Source of the DNA: Billgrantia kenyensis | Lineage (GTDB): Bacteria > Pseudomonadota > Gammaproteobacteria > Pseudomonadales > Halomonadaceae | Length of the DNA stretch: 58,320 bases | Reading direction: 5' to 3' | Assembly: GCF_013697085.1 (NCBI RefSeq) | Contig: NZ_JACEFT010000025.1 | Coordinates: 1-58,320, forward strand | In this document: in pieces, positions 8,915 to 18,338 of the stretch | How positions within the stretch are numbered: position 1 is the stretch's first letter | How the letters are laid out: the number at the start of each line of letters is the position of its first letter | Translations under genes and position numbers: made by a program | Notes under the pieces: model-generated | Seen by the model: only the letters and a program-made list of their open reading frames with translations | Told to the model about the DNA's origin: nothing | Database searches by the model: none

Positions 8915-10618
8915 TCATGCACTGGTACGACGCCGCACCGGTGCATCGCCATCTTCACGGCGACGACGCGGAGCGCGCTCGGGGGCGCCGCCGTCCTCGC
9001 TGATCTCAAGCGCACGACCGGCAACCCGGGCACGAGCCATCTTGGCCAGGATGCTGGGCGGCAGCGAGCTGGGCAGCTCGACCACCGAGAAGGCGTTGCG
9101 GATGTCGATACGGCCGATACGCGAACCTTCGATGCCACCCTCATTGGCCAATGCGCCAACCAGCTGACCCGGCTTGACGCCGTCCTTGTGGCCGACGGCC
9201 ACGCGGTAGCGGGTCATGCCCTCGCTCGGACCACGGTCGCGACGCGGCGGCTTGCCGTCGCGCGGACTGCGGTCGCTGCGCTCCTTGCGCGGCGGCTGCA
9301 GGCGGCCGATGGGCGCCTCGTCGGCACGTGCCAGGGCAGCAAAGGTACAGGCCAGCTCGACCGGATCGTAGCCCTCGCCCACCAGACGCTCGACCAGGGC
9401 ACGCTGCTCGTCGGCACCGGCGGTCAGGGTGCCGATGATGCGCTGGTGGAACACTTCATCACGATGGGCGCGAATCGCCGCCTCGTCGGGAACCGCCATC
9501 TCGGTCATGCGCTGGCCGGTGGCCTGCTCGATCCAGCCCACCTTGCGCCCTTCACGGAAGCCGACGAAGGTGATCGAGATGCCGGTGCGTCCGGCCCGGC
9601 CGGTACGCCCGATACGGTGGGTGTAGGCCTCGCTGTCCTGGGGCAAGTCGTAGTTGAAGACGTGAGTGATGCGCGGCACGTCGAGGCCGCGGGCGGCCAC
9701 GTCGGTAGCGATCAGCACGTCGACCTTGCCACGCTTGAGGCGCTGAATGGTGCGCTCGCGCAGGCTCTGGTCGAGGTCGCCGGAAAGGCTGGCCACGTTC
9801 ACGCCGCGGGCGGAGAGCTGCTCCATCAAGGTGGTGCAGGCGGCACGAGTACGCACGAAGACGATGGCGGCATCCACCGGCTCGACCTCGAGAATACGCG
9901 CCAGCGCCTCCAGCTTGGCGCCGCCGTCGACACGCACCAGGCGCTGCTCGATGTTCTCACCGGTGGTGGTGCGCGACTCGATGGCGACCTTGACCGGATC
10001 GACCAGGTAACGATTGACGATGCGCTCGATCTCGGCCGGCAGGGTGGCGGAGAAGAACACCCGCTGGGCTTCCTTGGGCGTATCGGCAACCACGCGCTTG
10101 ACGTCGTCGATGAAGCCCATGCGCAGCATCTCGTCGGCTTCGTCCAGCACCAGGGCAGAGAGGCCGTCGAGCTTGAGGCTGCCGCGGTCGAGGTGATCGA
10201 TCACCCGGCCCGGGGTACCCACCACGATCTGGGCGCCACGCTTCAGCGCACCCAGCTGTTCACGATATTCCTGACCGCCGCACAGGGTGGCCACTTCCAG
10301 ACCCTGCAGGTTCTGGCCGTACTTGGTAAAGGAGACGGCCACCTGCTGGGCCAGCTCACGGGTCGGCGCCAGCACCAGTACCTGGGGCTCGCGGCGAGTC
10401 AGCTCGAGCCGCGACAGCAGAGGCAGCGCGAAGGCAGCGGTCTTGCCGGTGCCGGTCTGGGCCTGGCCCAGCATGTCACGACCTTCCAGCAGCGCCGGAA
10501 TGGTCTGTGTTTGAATCGGTGAAGGAGTTTCGTAACCCAGTGTTTCGACAGCGGCGAGAACGGCAGGCAGCAGAGCAAGATCGCCGAAGCTCGGCGAGGC
10601 GACAGAAGTCGAGGTCAT
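8915..10618 (-). CDS. deaD: DEAD-box ATP-dependent RNA helicase (DeaD/CsdA type)
   Basis: 567 residues. Helicase motifs appear in order: Q motif (GYETPSPIQTQTIP), motif I AQTGTGKT, PTRELAQQ, DEAD, SAT, and motif VI HRIGRTGRAGR. A C-terminal DbpA-like RNA-binding domain follows (about residues 470-545), and the tail is rich in Arg. This is the domain order of CsdA/DeaD, which unwinds structured RNA in ribosome assembly and at low temperature; it is shorter than the roughly 630-residue E. coli protein. The ATG at 10618 follows AAGGTG; a TTG one codon earlier is less likely. The 460-base gap upstream would allow the long 5' leader typical of cold-shock helicase genes. Confidence 0.93.
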   Translation of the reverse strand: MTSTSVASPSFGDLALLPAVLAAVETLGYETPSPIQTQTIPALLEGRDMLGQAQTGTGKTAAFALPLLSRLELTRREPQVLVLAPTRELAQQVAVSFTKYGQNLQGLEVATLCGGQEYREQLGALKRGAQIVVGTPGRVIDHLDRGSLKLDGLSALVLDEADEMLRMGFIDDVKRVVADTPKEAQRVFFSATLPAEIERIVNRYLVDPVKVAIESRTTTGENIEQRLVRVDGGAKLEALARILEVEPVDAAIVFVRTRAACTTLMEQLSARGVNVASLSGDLDQSLRERTIQRLKRGKVDVLIATDVAARGLDVPRITHVFNYDLPQDSEAYTHRIGRTGRAGRTGISITFVGFREGRKVGWIEQATGQRMTEMAVPDEAAIRAHRDEVFHQRIIGTLTAGADEQRALVERLVGEGYDPVELACTFAALARADEAPIGRLQPPRKERSDRSPRDGKPPRRDRGPSEGMTRYRVAVGHKDGVKPGQLVGALANEGGIEGSRIGRIDIRNAFSVVELPSSLPPSILAKMARARVAGRALEISEDGGAPERAPRRRREDGDAPVRRRTSA

Positions 10619-11076
10619 CAATCACACCTTGGTAGGCCGGCACTCGCCGGCAAATCACATTGAGGCATCCCCGACGCCGCTCTTGGCAGGTCGGTGGCTC
10701 TGTCTTCACTGGCCGAAAGGGCCTGGACAGGGCGGATCACGTTATCGTGGGACGCCGGTCGCACCTGGCATCCGGTTCGCGCCATCGGCGGGAACCTCTG
10801 TGGCGACCTTTTTGCGCCGATGTCGCCCGATTGGCGGCATCCTGTAGCGCTCCATCTTCACATCTCGGACGTTGCAGCGTTTGCTGTCAGTCTCGGTGAT
10901 TGCCTCTCGAACGCGTGGCGTTCGGAGCGAATCGTCATGATGGCGGGGTCAACACATGCGAGGAGCGCGCATGCTAACACGCTGGATGCCTCCTTGCCAG
11001 CGTTATCGCCGTCCCGCCACTGCCACCGAACTGCCACCCGAACATCATCGTTTCGTCACTAGACGCCCCTACATTG
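10619..11076. other. Intergenic region between divergent deaD and LacI-type genes
   Basis: About 460 bases with several open frames but no credible gene: none has a convincing ribosome-binding site or recognisable product. The half next to deaD probably holds its promoter and a long mRNA leader. I could not identify a clear -35/-10 pair on either strand. Confidence 0.5.
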
Positions 11077-11102
11077 GCGCAATGAGATCGATCTCATTGC
11101 GC
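11077..11102. promoter_or_regulatory. Perfect 26-bp palindromic operator
   Basis: Two 13-bp arms centred between 11089 and 11090 are exact reverse complements; the core is AATGAGATCGATCTCATT with a central CG, the usual symmetry of LacI-family operators. It ends 23 bases before the LacI-type gene, so that protein probably represses its own operon. Confidence 0.85.
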
Positions 11103-11125
11103 TTCCGAATAGGTCGAGGTGGTGA

Positions 11126-12154
11126 ATGGCAAACCTTATCAACGTGGCAAAACTAGCGGGCGTCTCAAGGGCCACTGCGGCCCGAGCCTTTTCCTCACCG
11201 GAAAGCCTACGCCCCGAAACCCACCGACGGGTGGTGGAAGCCGCCCGCGCCCTGGGGTTTCGCCCCAATAAGGTGGCGCAACAGTTGCGTGCCCAAGCCA
11301 CTCTGATGCTCGGTGTGATGGTCCCCAGTCTCGATAACCCAGTGTTCGCCGAGCAATTGCAGGCCATGGAGGAGGCGGCCCGGGCCGCTGGTTATTCATT
11401 GATCGTCACCACGAGCAGCTACGAGCCTAGCCGCGAGGAAGCCATCGTCGAGGAGATGCTGCGTCAACGGGTTGATGGTTTGGCCCTCACCGTGGCCGAT
11501 GCAGACCACAGCGCGGTGCTCGCCAAGCTACGCCGAGAGAACACCCCATGCCTTCTGGTGCATAACCCACCCGCGACCTCTTATTTTTCTTCGGTTGGAG
11601 TGGACAATCACACCGCCATGGCCGATGCGACCCGCCACCTCATTGCCCTGGGCCATCGGCGCATCGGCATGATCGGTGGCCCGTTACTGCAATCGGACCG
11701 TGCCCGGCTGCGCCATGAGGGTTACCGCGAGGCAATGGTGGCAGCCGGCCTCACTTCTCTTCCGCTCATCGAGATGCCCCGCCACACCCAGGTCGCCCTC
11801 TCACAACTGGAACCCGTCTTGGGTGGGGCAGACGGGCTGACGGCCGTTCTCTGCACCAACGACCTGCTGGCCATCAGTTTAATCGGCGAGTTACGACGCA
11901 GCGGACGCTCAGTGCCGGGAGACCTGTCGGTGATGGGCTTCGACGGTATCGAGCTTGGTCGTCATCTCTACCCCTCGCTTTCCACGGTAGTACAGCCCCG
12001 CGCCGAGTTCGGTCGCGTGGCGGTAGAAACCTTGCTGGCCCTGATACGGGGAGAGGATCCACAGCCTCGCCCCCTGCCCCACGTCTTGCGTGAGGGCGAA
12101 AGCGCCGGATCACCACCGGCACCCTACCAAGCCCCAGAACCATCCGTCTCATAG
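11126..12154 (+). CDS. LacI family transcriptional regulator
   Basis: 342 residues. The N-terminal LacI-type helix-turn-helix (NVAKLAGVSRATAARAF, with an RPNKVAQQLR hinge region at about residues 48-57) is followed by a periplasmic-binding-protein-like sensor domain with GHRRIGMIGG and VMGFDGIELG. It starts 23 bases after a perfect palindrome and ends 11 bases before the substrate-binding protein gene, so it is the first gene of the transporter operon and probably autoregulates it. The effector is unknown; LacI proteins commonly sense a sugar or a breakdown product of the imported substrate. Confidence 0.92.
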   Translation: MANLINVAKLAGVSRATAARAFSSPESLRPETHRRVVEAARALGFRPNKVAQQLRAQATLMLGVMVPSLDNPVFAEQLQAMEEAARAAGYSLIVTTSSYEPSREEAIVEEMLRQRVDGLALTVADADHSAVLAKLRRENTPCLLVHNPPATSYFSSVGVDNHTAMADATRHLIALGHRRIGMIGGPLLQSDRARLRHEGYREAMVAAGLTSLPLIEMPRHTQVALSQLEPVLGGADGLTAVLCTNDLLAISLIGELRRSGRSVPGDLSVMGFDGIELGRHLYPSLSTVVQPRAEFGRVAVETLLALIRGEDPQPRPLPHVLREGESAGSPPAPYQAPEPSVS

Positions 12155-12165
12155 AGGAACACACC

Positions 12166-13185
12166 ATGCCCTTCCCGCGTCTTCGTCAGACTCTGCTGGC
12201 TGCCGCCTTGCTAGGTATCAGCGGGGTTGCATCCGCCGCACAGGCCAGCGGCAATGCGATCTGCTACAACTGTCCCCCGGAGTGGGCCGACTGGGGTTCC
12301 CAACTGCGCCTGATCCAACAGGAAACCGGCATCAACGTGCCGCAGGACAACAAGAACTCCGGCCAGTCACTGGCTCAACTCGTCGCCGAGCGCAGCAATC
12401 CCGTGGCGGATGTCGTTTACTACGGTGTCAGCTTTGGCATCCAGGCTGCGTATGAGAACGTCATCGAGCCCTACCAACCTGCGCACTGGGACGAGATCCC
12501 CGATGGGCTGAAGGATCCCGAAGGCCATTGGTTCACCATCCACTCCGGCACCATGGGGCTGATGGTCAACGTCGACGCCCTGGATGGCGCACCAGTTCCT
12601 ACCTCCTGGTCCGACCTGCTCAAGCCAGAGTATCGCGGCATGGTCGGCTACCTCGATCCTGCCAGTGCCTTCGTTGGCTATGTCGGCGCAGTGGCAATCA
12701 ACCTGGCCTTGGGCGGCGACATGGATGACTTCTCTCCGGCCATCGACTATTTCAACGAACTCGCTGCCAACCAGCCCATCGTGCCGCAGCAGACCAGTTA
12801 CGCACGAGTGCTTTCCGGTGAGATTCCCATTCTGCTCGACTACGATTTCAACGCCTACCGAGCACGCCACAGCGACGGCGCGAACGTGGAGTTCGTGATT
12901 CCCGAGGAAGGCAGCGTGGTAGTGCCCTACGTGATGAGCCTGGTGAAGAACGGCCCCAACCCCGACAACGGCCGTGCGGTGCTGGACTTCGTGCTGTCCG
13001 ATCAGGGGCAGGCAGTATGGGCGAATGCCTATCTACGCCCGGTGCGCGAAAGCGCCATCTCCGAAGAGGCTCGCGAAGTCTTCCTTCCCGACAGCGACTA
13101 TGCCCGCGCCAAGACCGTGGATTACGATGCAATGGCCGCGGCGCAGCGAAGCTTCTCCGAGCGTTATCAGGCCGAGGTGCGCTGA
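12166..13185 (+). CDS. ABC transporter periplasmic substrate-binding protein
   Basis: 339 residues with a cleavable signal peptide (about residues 1-26, ending ASAAQA). The body resembles the iron/2-aminoethylphosphonate/polyamine class of binding proteins (VYYGVSFGIQAA, HSGTMGLMVNVDAL and SWSDLLKPEYRGMVGYLDPA). It follows the LacI-type regulator and is translationally coupled to the first permease (TGATG). Because the operon ends with a GpdQ-like phosphodiesterase, the ligand may be a phosphodiester such as a glycerophosphodiester; this is inference from context. Confidence 0.87.
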   Translation: MPFPRLRQTLLAAALLGISGVASAAQASGNAICYNCPPEWADWGSQLRLIQQETGINVPQDNKNSGQSLAQLVAERSNPVADVVYYGVSFGIQAAYENVIEPYQPAHWDEIPDGLKDPEGHWFTIHSGTMGLMVNVDALDGAPVPTSWSDLLKPEYRGMVGYLDPASAFVGYVGAVAINLALGGDMDDFSPAIDYFNELAANQPIVPQQTSYARVLSGEIPILLDYDFNAYRARHSDGANVEFVIPEEGSVVVPYVMSLVKNGPNPDNGRAVLDFVLSDQGQAVWANAYLRPVRESAISEEAREVFLPDSDYARAKTVDYDAMAAAQRSFSERYQAEVR

Positions 13186-14024
13186 TGCTCCAGCAGGTAA
13201 ACCGGCGCCAGCGAAAGCTGGCGCTTCTCACCCTGGCCCCGGCAATGGCAGTGTTCGGCGCCTTCTGGCTATTGCCCTTCACTCGCTTGGTGGCAATGGG
13301 CACGGAACTTGACCGGGCCAGCGGCATGAGCGCTTACTTCGCCATCCTCACCCAGCGCCAGTACCTCATCAGCCTAGGTACCACTCTAGGCATCTCGCTG
13401 ACCGTTTCGGCCCTGGCAGTACTGATTGCGGGTGTGGCGGGTTTCTTCCTTGCCCGCCACCACTTTCCCGGCAAGGCGGTATTAGTCGCTATTCTCACCT
13501 TCCCGTTGGCCTTTCCCGGTGTGGTGGTGGGCTTTCTCGTCATCATGCTGGGTGGTCGTCAGGGCGCCTTGGCGCAATTCAGCATGTGGCTGTTCGACGA
13601 GCGATGGATGTTCGCCTACTCCCTCACAGGGTTATTCGTCGGCTATCTCTACTTCTCCATCCCTCGCGTCATCACGACCGTCATAGCCGCCTGTGAAACT
13701 CTGGACCGTAGCTTGGAGGAGGCCGCACGCTCACTGGGCGCCAGCCCTTGGCGGGTCACGCGCGACGTGATAGTGCCCGGCATCGCTCCGGCCCTGCTCT
13801 CCACTGCGGCGATCTGCTTCGCCACCAGCATGGGGGCCTTTGGCACTGCTTTCACCCTGGGCACACGCATGAGCATCATGCCGCTGACCATCTACGGCGA
13901 GTTTACCAACTACGCCAACTTCGCCATGGCCGCGGCACTCGCGGTGGTGCTCGGCGTGATCACCTGGCTGGCACTGAGCCTTGCCCGCAAGCTGGCCGGC
14001 GCCAGCCTGGGAGCACCGGCATGA
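13185..14024 (+). CDS. ABC transporter permease (first subunit)
   Basis: 279 residues with about six membrane helices. The cytoplasmic EAA loop that contacts the ATPase is EEAARSLGASPWRVTRDVIV. The start ATG shares its A with the upstream TGA stop, and the stop overlaps the next start as ATGA, so translation of the operon is tightly coupled. It pairs with the next permease to form the inner-membrane channel. Confidence 0.9.
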   Translation: MLQQVNRRQRKLALLTLAPAMAVFGAFWLLPFTRLVAMGTELDRASGMSAYFAILTQRQYLISLGTTLGISLTVSALAVLIAGVAGFFLARHHFPGKAVLVAILTFPLAFPGVVVGFLVIMLGGRQGALAQFSMWLFDERWMFAYSLTGLFVGYLYFSIPRVITTVIAACETLDRSLEEAARSLGASPWRVTRDVIVPGIAPALLSTAAICFATSMGAFGTAFTLGTRMSIMPLTIYGEFTNYANFAMAAALAVVLGVITWLALSLARKLAGASLGAPA

Positions 14025-14812
14025 AGCGCATGCGTTTCTACTTGCAGTTGAGCTTCACCCTGGTGGTGTGCCTGTTCATGATCGTACCGGTCATCATGTC
14101 AGTCATGGCCGGTCTCACCACCAATTACTTCGTCGGCCTGGAGAGCGGCCTGACGCTACGCTGGGTAAAAGAGGTGTGGGCACTTTACGCAGATACCATA
14201 TGGCTCTCCATTCGGCTCGCCCTGACCTGCCTGTTCCTTACCGTGCTGCTCGGCGTGCCTGCCGCCTACGGCCTGCTGCGCAGCAAGCGCCGCTGGGCAA
14301 ACGCCATCGAAGAGGCACTACTACTGCCAGTGGCAATACCCGGACTGGCTACAGCGCTGGCCCTGCTGCTGGCCTACGGCCACATGCGCGGGTTCCGGGA
14401 GAGCTGGCTGTTCATCCTCATTGGCCATGTTCTCTTCACCCTGCCATTCATGATCCGCCCAGTACTGGCGGTAATGCGTGGCGCGCGGCTGGCCGAGCTG
14501 GAGGAGGCCGCCGCCAGTCTCGGTGCCGGCTTCAGGCAGCGCTTCCTTGGCGTAGTGGTACCTAACTGCGTAGGTGGCATACTCGCCGGCGCGCTGATGG
14601 TGGTAACTCTCTCCATCGGCGAATTCAACATCACCTGGATGCTGCACACTCCGCTCAACAAGACCCTGCCGGTAGGCCTGGCCGACAGCTACGCCTCGAT
14701 GCGGCTGGAAATCGGCTCTGCCTACACGCTGATCTTTCTCGCCATGACCCTGCCTCTACTCGTCGTGATCCAATGGGCAGGGCGTTTCGCCAATCGTTCG
14801 AGAACGCCATGA
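14021..14812 (+). CDS. ABC transporter permease (second subunit)
   Basis: 263 residues, about six membrane helices, with the EAA loop EEAAASLGAGFRQRFLGVVV. It overlaps both neighbours by four bases (ATGA). It is homologous to the PotC/PhnV-type second permeases of importers for polyamines, iron or phosphonates. Confidence 0.9.
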   Translation: MKRMRFYLQLSFTLVVCLFMIVPVIMSVMAGLTTNYFVGLESGLTLRWVKEVWALYADTIWLSIRLALTCLFLTVLLGVPAAYGLLRSKRRWANAIEEALLLPVAIPGLATALALLLAYGHMRGFRESWLFILIGHVLFTLPFMIRPVLAVMRGARLAELEEAAASLGAGFRQRFLGVVVPNCVGGILAGALMVVTLSIGEFNITWMLHTPLNKTLPVGLADSYASMRLEIGSAYTLIFLAMTLPLLVVIQWAGRFANRSRTP

Positions 14813-15888
14813 CTTCCACCTCCATTACTCTTGAAGGGTGCGGACGCACCTTTCCCGGCGGCCAGGTTGCGCTGCACCCGCTGGATCTCACCGTTGCCGC
14901 CGGAGAAACCCTGGTCCTGCTCGGCCCATCCGGCTGTGGCAAGACCACCACCCTGCGCATCATCAGCGGCCTGGAGAGTCCGGACGCCGGCGGTCGTGTT
15001 CGCTTCGGCGAGCGTGATGTCACTGCTCTGCCCATCGAGCAGCGTGACGTGGGAATGGTGTTTCAAAATTATGCGCTCTTTCCCAACATGAGCGTTGCCG
15101 ACAACATTGCCTACGGCCTGCGGATCAAAGGCTTGCCTCGAGAAGCGATCCGCCGGCGACTGGAAGAAGTGATGGCCATGGTCGATCTCCAGGGCTTCGA
15201 CACACGGCGCATTCACGAACTCTCCGGCGGCCAGAAGCAGCGTGTGGCGCTGGCCCGAGCCATCGCCGTGCGGCCAAAGGTCTTGCTGTTCGACGAACCG
15301 TTGTCAGCACTGGACGCGAAGCTACGCGACCGGTTGCGCCTGGAAATCGGCCAACTGCTACGCGAGCTTGATATCACGGCCGTTTACGTTACCCACGATC
15401 AGGCCGAGGCCATGGCGCTAGGCGACCGTATCGCCGTGATGCAGGCGGGGCGCATCGCCCAACTCGCAACACCGAGGGAAATCTATCACCGCCCTACCAG
15501 CACCTTCGTGGCCGACTTTATCGGCGCCGTCAACCGCCTTGAGGTTCACGCCACATTGGCTGACCGCCGCTTGCGCGTGAGTGGTGGCGAACTGCACGCA
15601 CCGCACCTCGCCGGAGTTGCAGCGGTCTATTGCCGGCCGGAAGACGTTCAGATAGTGACGGCTGACAGCGCAGACTTACGCGGAAAAGTGCGTCAGAGCA
15701 TCTTTCTTGGTCAGAGCCAGCGTCTGTTGATAGACCTTGGCGACAGCACATGCCTACAGGTCGAGACCGCTTCGCGCCGCCAGTGGCGTGCGGAAGAACC
15801 CATCGGTCTCCGGCTACCGCCAGAAGCTCTGTTTCACCCAGAGTGTCATGCGTATCCAGCCAAGGACCTGGAGACAAACCATGCATGA
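14809..15888 (+). CDS. ABC transporter ATP-binding protein
   Basis: 359 residues. Walker A is GPSGCGKTT, the signature is LSGGQKQR, Walker B is LLFDEPLSALD and the switch histidine is in VTHDQAEAM. A C-terminal TOBE-like domain (from about residue 240) marks it as an importer ATPase of the PotA/FbpC/UgpC group. It overlaps the second permease by four bases and the phosphodiesterase gene by eight. Confidence 0.93.
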   Translation: MTSTSITLEGCGRTFPGGQVALHPLDLTVAAGETLVLLGPSGCGKTTTLRIISGLESPDAGGRVRFGERDVTALPIEQRDVGMVFQNYALFPNMSVADNIAYGLRIKGLPREAIRRRLEEVMAMVDLQGFDTRRIHELSGGQKQRVALARAIAVRPKVLLFDEPLSALDAKLRDRLRLEIGQLLRELDITAVYVTHDQAEAMALGDRIAVMQAGRIAQLATPREIYHRPTSTFVADFIGAVNRLEVHATLADRRLRVSGGELHAPHLAGVAAVYCRPEDVQIVTADSADLRGKVRQSIFLGQSQRLLIDLGDSTCLQVETASRRQWRAEEPIGLRLPPEALFHPECHAYPAKDLETNHA

Positions 15889-16726
15889 CCCAAGCTCAAG
15901 CGAACCTTTTCTGATTGCCCAGATCAGCGACCCACACATCAAGACCGATGGGCGCCTCTCTTACCGCCAGGTGGATACGGCTGGGGCATTGCATCGGGCC
16001 ATCGAGGCCCTCAACTCACTGACTCCCGCACCGAAGCTAGTACTGATCAGCGGCGACCTGACCGACTTCGGCCGCCCCGAGGAGTACGCCACCTGCAAGG
16101 CATTACTGGAGAAGCTTCGCTTGCCCTACTACCTGGTGCCCGGTAACCACGACGATCGCACCGCCATGCGCGACGCCTTCGCCGGGCACGCATACCTTTT
16201 TCAGCACCCTCGTTTCCTGCAATGGGTCGTGGAGGATCACCCGGTGCGGCTGATCGGTCTGGACTCCAGCGTACCCGGGCAGTCCCATGGCGAACTCTGC
16301 GCCGAACGCCTACGCTGGCTCGACGAGACCTTGAAGCAGCGGCCCGACCGCCCCACCCTCGTGATGCTGCATCACCACCCTTTTGCCAGCGGTATCGCCC
16401 ATATGGACCGTCAGCCCCTGCGCGAGCCGGCGGCTCTGGCCGAGATCATTGCGTCTCACCCTCAGGTGGAGCGGGTACTCTGCGGCCACCTGCATCGCGC
16501 GGTCCAGACACGCTTCGCCGGCACCCTGGCAATGAGCTGTCCCGGTGTATCGCATCAGGTCAGCCTGGATCTCGATCCGCACGGCCCCTCGGGCTTCCAC
16601 CTCGAGCCACCGGGCTATTTGTTGCATCAATGGAGCCTTACCCACGGCTTGGTGACTCACCAAGCCGTCATTGGCGATTATCCCGGGCCCTTCCCTTTCT
16701 ATGACGAACACGGTCTGATCGACTGA
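15881..16726 (+). CDS. gpdQ: Calcineurin-like phosphodiesterase, GpdQ type
   Basis: 281 residues. The binuclear metal site motifs of class III cyclic-nucleotide/glycerophosphodiester phosphodiesterases are present in order: ISDPHI (D and H), SGDLTDFGRPEEY, PGNHDD, LHHHPF and CGHLH. The end of the protein (GDYPGPFPFYDEHG) also resembles GpdQ. It has no signal peptide, so it acts in the cytoplasm. GpdQ enzymes hydrolyse glycerophosphodiesters and other phosphodiesters. As the last gene of a LacI-controlled importer operon (ATG overlapping the ATPase gene), it probably breaks down the imported compound. A cyclic-AMP phosphodiesterase role is possible but fits the transporter context less well. 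Confidence 0.85.
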   Translation: MHDPSSSEPFLIAQISDPHIKTDGRLSYRQVDTAGALHRAIEALNSLTPAPKLVLISGDLTDFGRPEEYATCKALLEKLRLPYYLVPGNHDDRTAMRDAFAGHAYLFQHPRFLQWVVEDHPVRLIGLDSSVPGQSHGELCAERLRWLDETLKQRPDRPTLVMLHHHPFASGIAHMDRQPLREPAALAEIIASHPQVERVLCGHLHRAVQTRFAGTLAMSCPGVSHQVSLDLDPHGPSGFHLEPPGYLLHQWSLTHGLVTHQAVIGDYPGPFPFYDEHGLID

Positions 16727-16786
16727 TCGGCAGGAGACGGGGGCATGCTATTATCTTGCCCTCGTCTTCACGAGGAGCCCTGCCGA

Positions 16787-17236
16787 ATGCCCACGCTCTG
16801 GGTCGATGCCGATGCCTGCCCCAAGGTCGCCCGCGAGATCATCGTTCGCGCCGCCGAGCGCACCACCACGCCCACCTGGTTCGTGGCCAACCATTCGATC
16901 CCGCTGCCGCCCTCGAAGTGGGTCAAGTCGCTGTCGGTAAGCCATGGTTTCGACGCCGCCGATAACGAGATCGTCGCGCGCCTGGCGCCGGGAGACCTGC
17001 TGATCAGCTCCGACCTGCCGCTGGCCATGGAGGCCATCGACAAGGGCGCCGCGGTGATGACCACCCGCGGCGAGATGCTCGACAGGAACAACATTCGCGC
17101 CAAGGTACAGCTGCGCGATTTCATGGAGACGATGCGCTCCAGCGGCGAACACACCGGCGGACCGAAAGGCTATTCGGACACCGACCGACGCGAGTTCGCC
17201 AATGCCCTGGACCGCTGGCTGGCCAAGAACCGTTAA
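16787..17236 (+). CDS. yaiI: YaiI/YqxD family (DUF188) protein
   Basis: 149 residues, the usual length of this family. The N-terminus [19 protein letters not shown] and the later [12 protein letters not shown] and [20 protein letters not shown] segments are diagnostic. The fold is related to PIN/NYN nucleases, but the function is not established. GAGGAG lies 9 bases before the ATG at 16787. Its stop overlaps the end of the convergent glutathione-transferase gene by four bases. Confidence 0.92.
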   Translation: MPTLWVDADACPKVAREIIVRAAERTTTPTWFVANHSIPLPPSKWVKSLSVSHGFDAADNEIVARLAPGDLLISSDLPLAMEAIDKGAAVMTTRGEMLDRNNIRAKVQLRDFMETMRSSGEHTGGPKGYSDTDRREFANALDRWLAKNR

Positions 17237-18237
17237 CCCTTCTCGCGAATGCCCTGCCCCGCCAAGCGCTCCCGGTCGTGCGGCCGCTCGAAGTCGAGCA
17301 GCGGCCCCTTGGGCACGATGCGGGTCGGGTTGATGGTATCGTGGCTGTAATAGTAGTGGCGCTTGATATGGTCGATGCTGACCGTCTCAGCTACCCCCGG
17401 CCACTGGTAGAGTTCGCGCAGGTAGTTCGAGAGATTGGGATAGTCCTCGATACGGCGGAAATTGCACTTGAAGTGCCCGTGGTAGACGGCGTCGAAGCGC
17501 ACCAGGGTGGTAAACAGCCGCACGTCGGCCTCGGTGAGCCACTCACCCGCCAGGTAACGGTTGGCATCCAGGCGCGCCTCGATGCGATCGAGGGCCTCGA
17601 ACAGCGCGCTGACGTGCTTCTCGTAGACCTGCTGCTCGGTGGCAAAGCCCGACTTGTAGACACCGTTGTTGATGTGTTCGTAGACATCCTCGTTGACCGC
17701 ATCGATGGTCTCGCGCAGATCCTCGGGATAGAAGTCGAGCCGATTGCCGGCGAGATCGTCGAAGGCCGCGTTGAGGATACGCACCAGCTCGGCGGACTCG
17801 TTGTTGACGATACGCCCTGCCTGCCTGTCCCACAGCACCGGCACCGTGACCCGCCCCGTGTAGTGCGGATCGGTCAAGGTATAGAGTTCGCGGTGATATT
17901 CGACGCCGTTGACCGGATCGCCGCTGGCCCCTTCACTCTCATGATAGGTCCAGCCCTGATCGAGCATCAGCGGGCTGACCCAGGAGACACCGATGAGATC
18001 CTCGAGTCCCTTGAGCTTGCGCATGATCAGGGTGCGATGGGCCCAGGGACAGGCCAGCGAGACATACAGATGAAAGCGCCCCGCCTCGGCCGGCACCGCG
18101 CGCTGCCCTGCGGGGCCGGCCGAACCGTCCGCCGTGACCCAGTCGCGCAGCTTGGCGGATTCACGCACGAACTCGCCGCCATGCTTGCTGGTGTCGTACC
18201 ACTGGTCGTGCCACTTTCCTTCGATCAACAGGCCCAT
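17233..18237 (-). CDS. yqjG: Glutathionyl-hydroquinone reductase (YqjG/ECM4-type glutathione transferase)
   Basis: 334 residues, near the usual 328. The catalytic cysteine lies in [12 protein letters not shown]; the [13 protein letters not shown] segment and the helical C-terminal domain match the Xi-class glutathione transferases. They reduce glutathionyl-hydroquinones with glutathione in the cytoplasm and are thought to repair quinone adducts. The gene follows a LysR-type gene on the same strand with a gap of about 100 bases. Confidence 0.92.
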   Translation of the reverse strand: MGLLIEGKWHDQWYDTSKHGGEFVRESAKLRDWVTADGSAGPAGQRAVPAEAGRFHLYVSLACPWAHRTLIMRKLKGLEDLIGVSWVSPLMLDQGWTYHESEGASGDPVNGVEYHRELYTLTDPHYTGRVTVPVLWDRQAGRIVNNESAELVRILNAAFDDLAGNRLDFYPEDLRETIDAVNEDVYEHINNGVYKSGFATEQQVYEKHVSALFEALDRIEARLDANRYLAGEWLTEADVRLFTTLVRFDAVYHGHFKCNFRRIEDYPNLSNYLRELYQWPGVAETVSIDHIKRHYYYSHDTINPTRIVPKGPLLDFERPHDRERLAGQGIREKG

Positions 18238-18338
18238 CTCATCCTCCGGGATCTCATCATGTTGCCAGCCAGAGTAAACCGACCTGCCCTAGGCTCAAGC
18301 GCAGTTTTTGCGCCCTTTGCTTCGAAATAACTGAACGA

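Noticed and set aside
10694..11062. Open frame of about 120 codons in the deaD/LacI gap
   Set aside because: No ribosome-binding site, no recognisable protein features, and several competing frames in the same GC-rich stretch.
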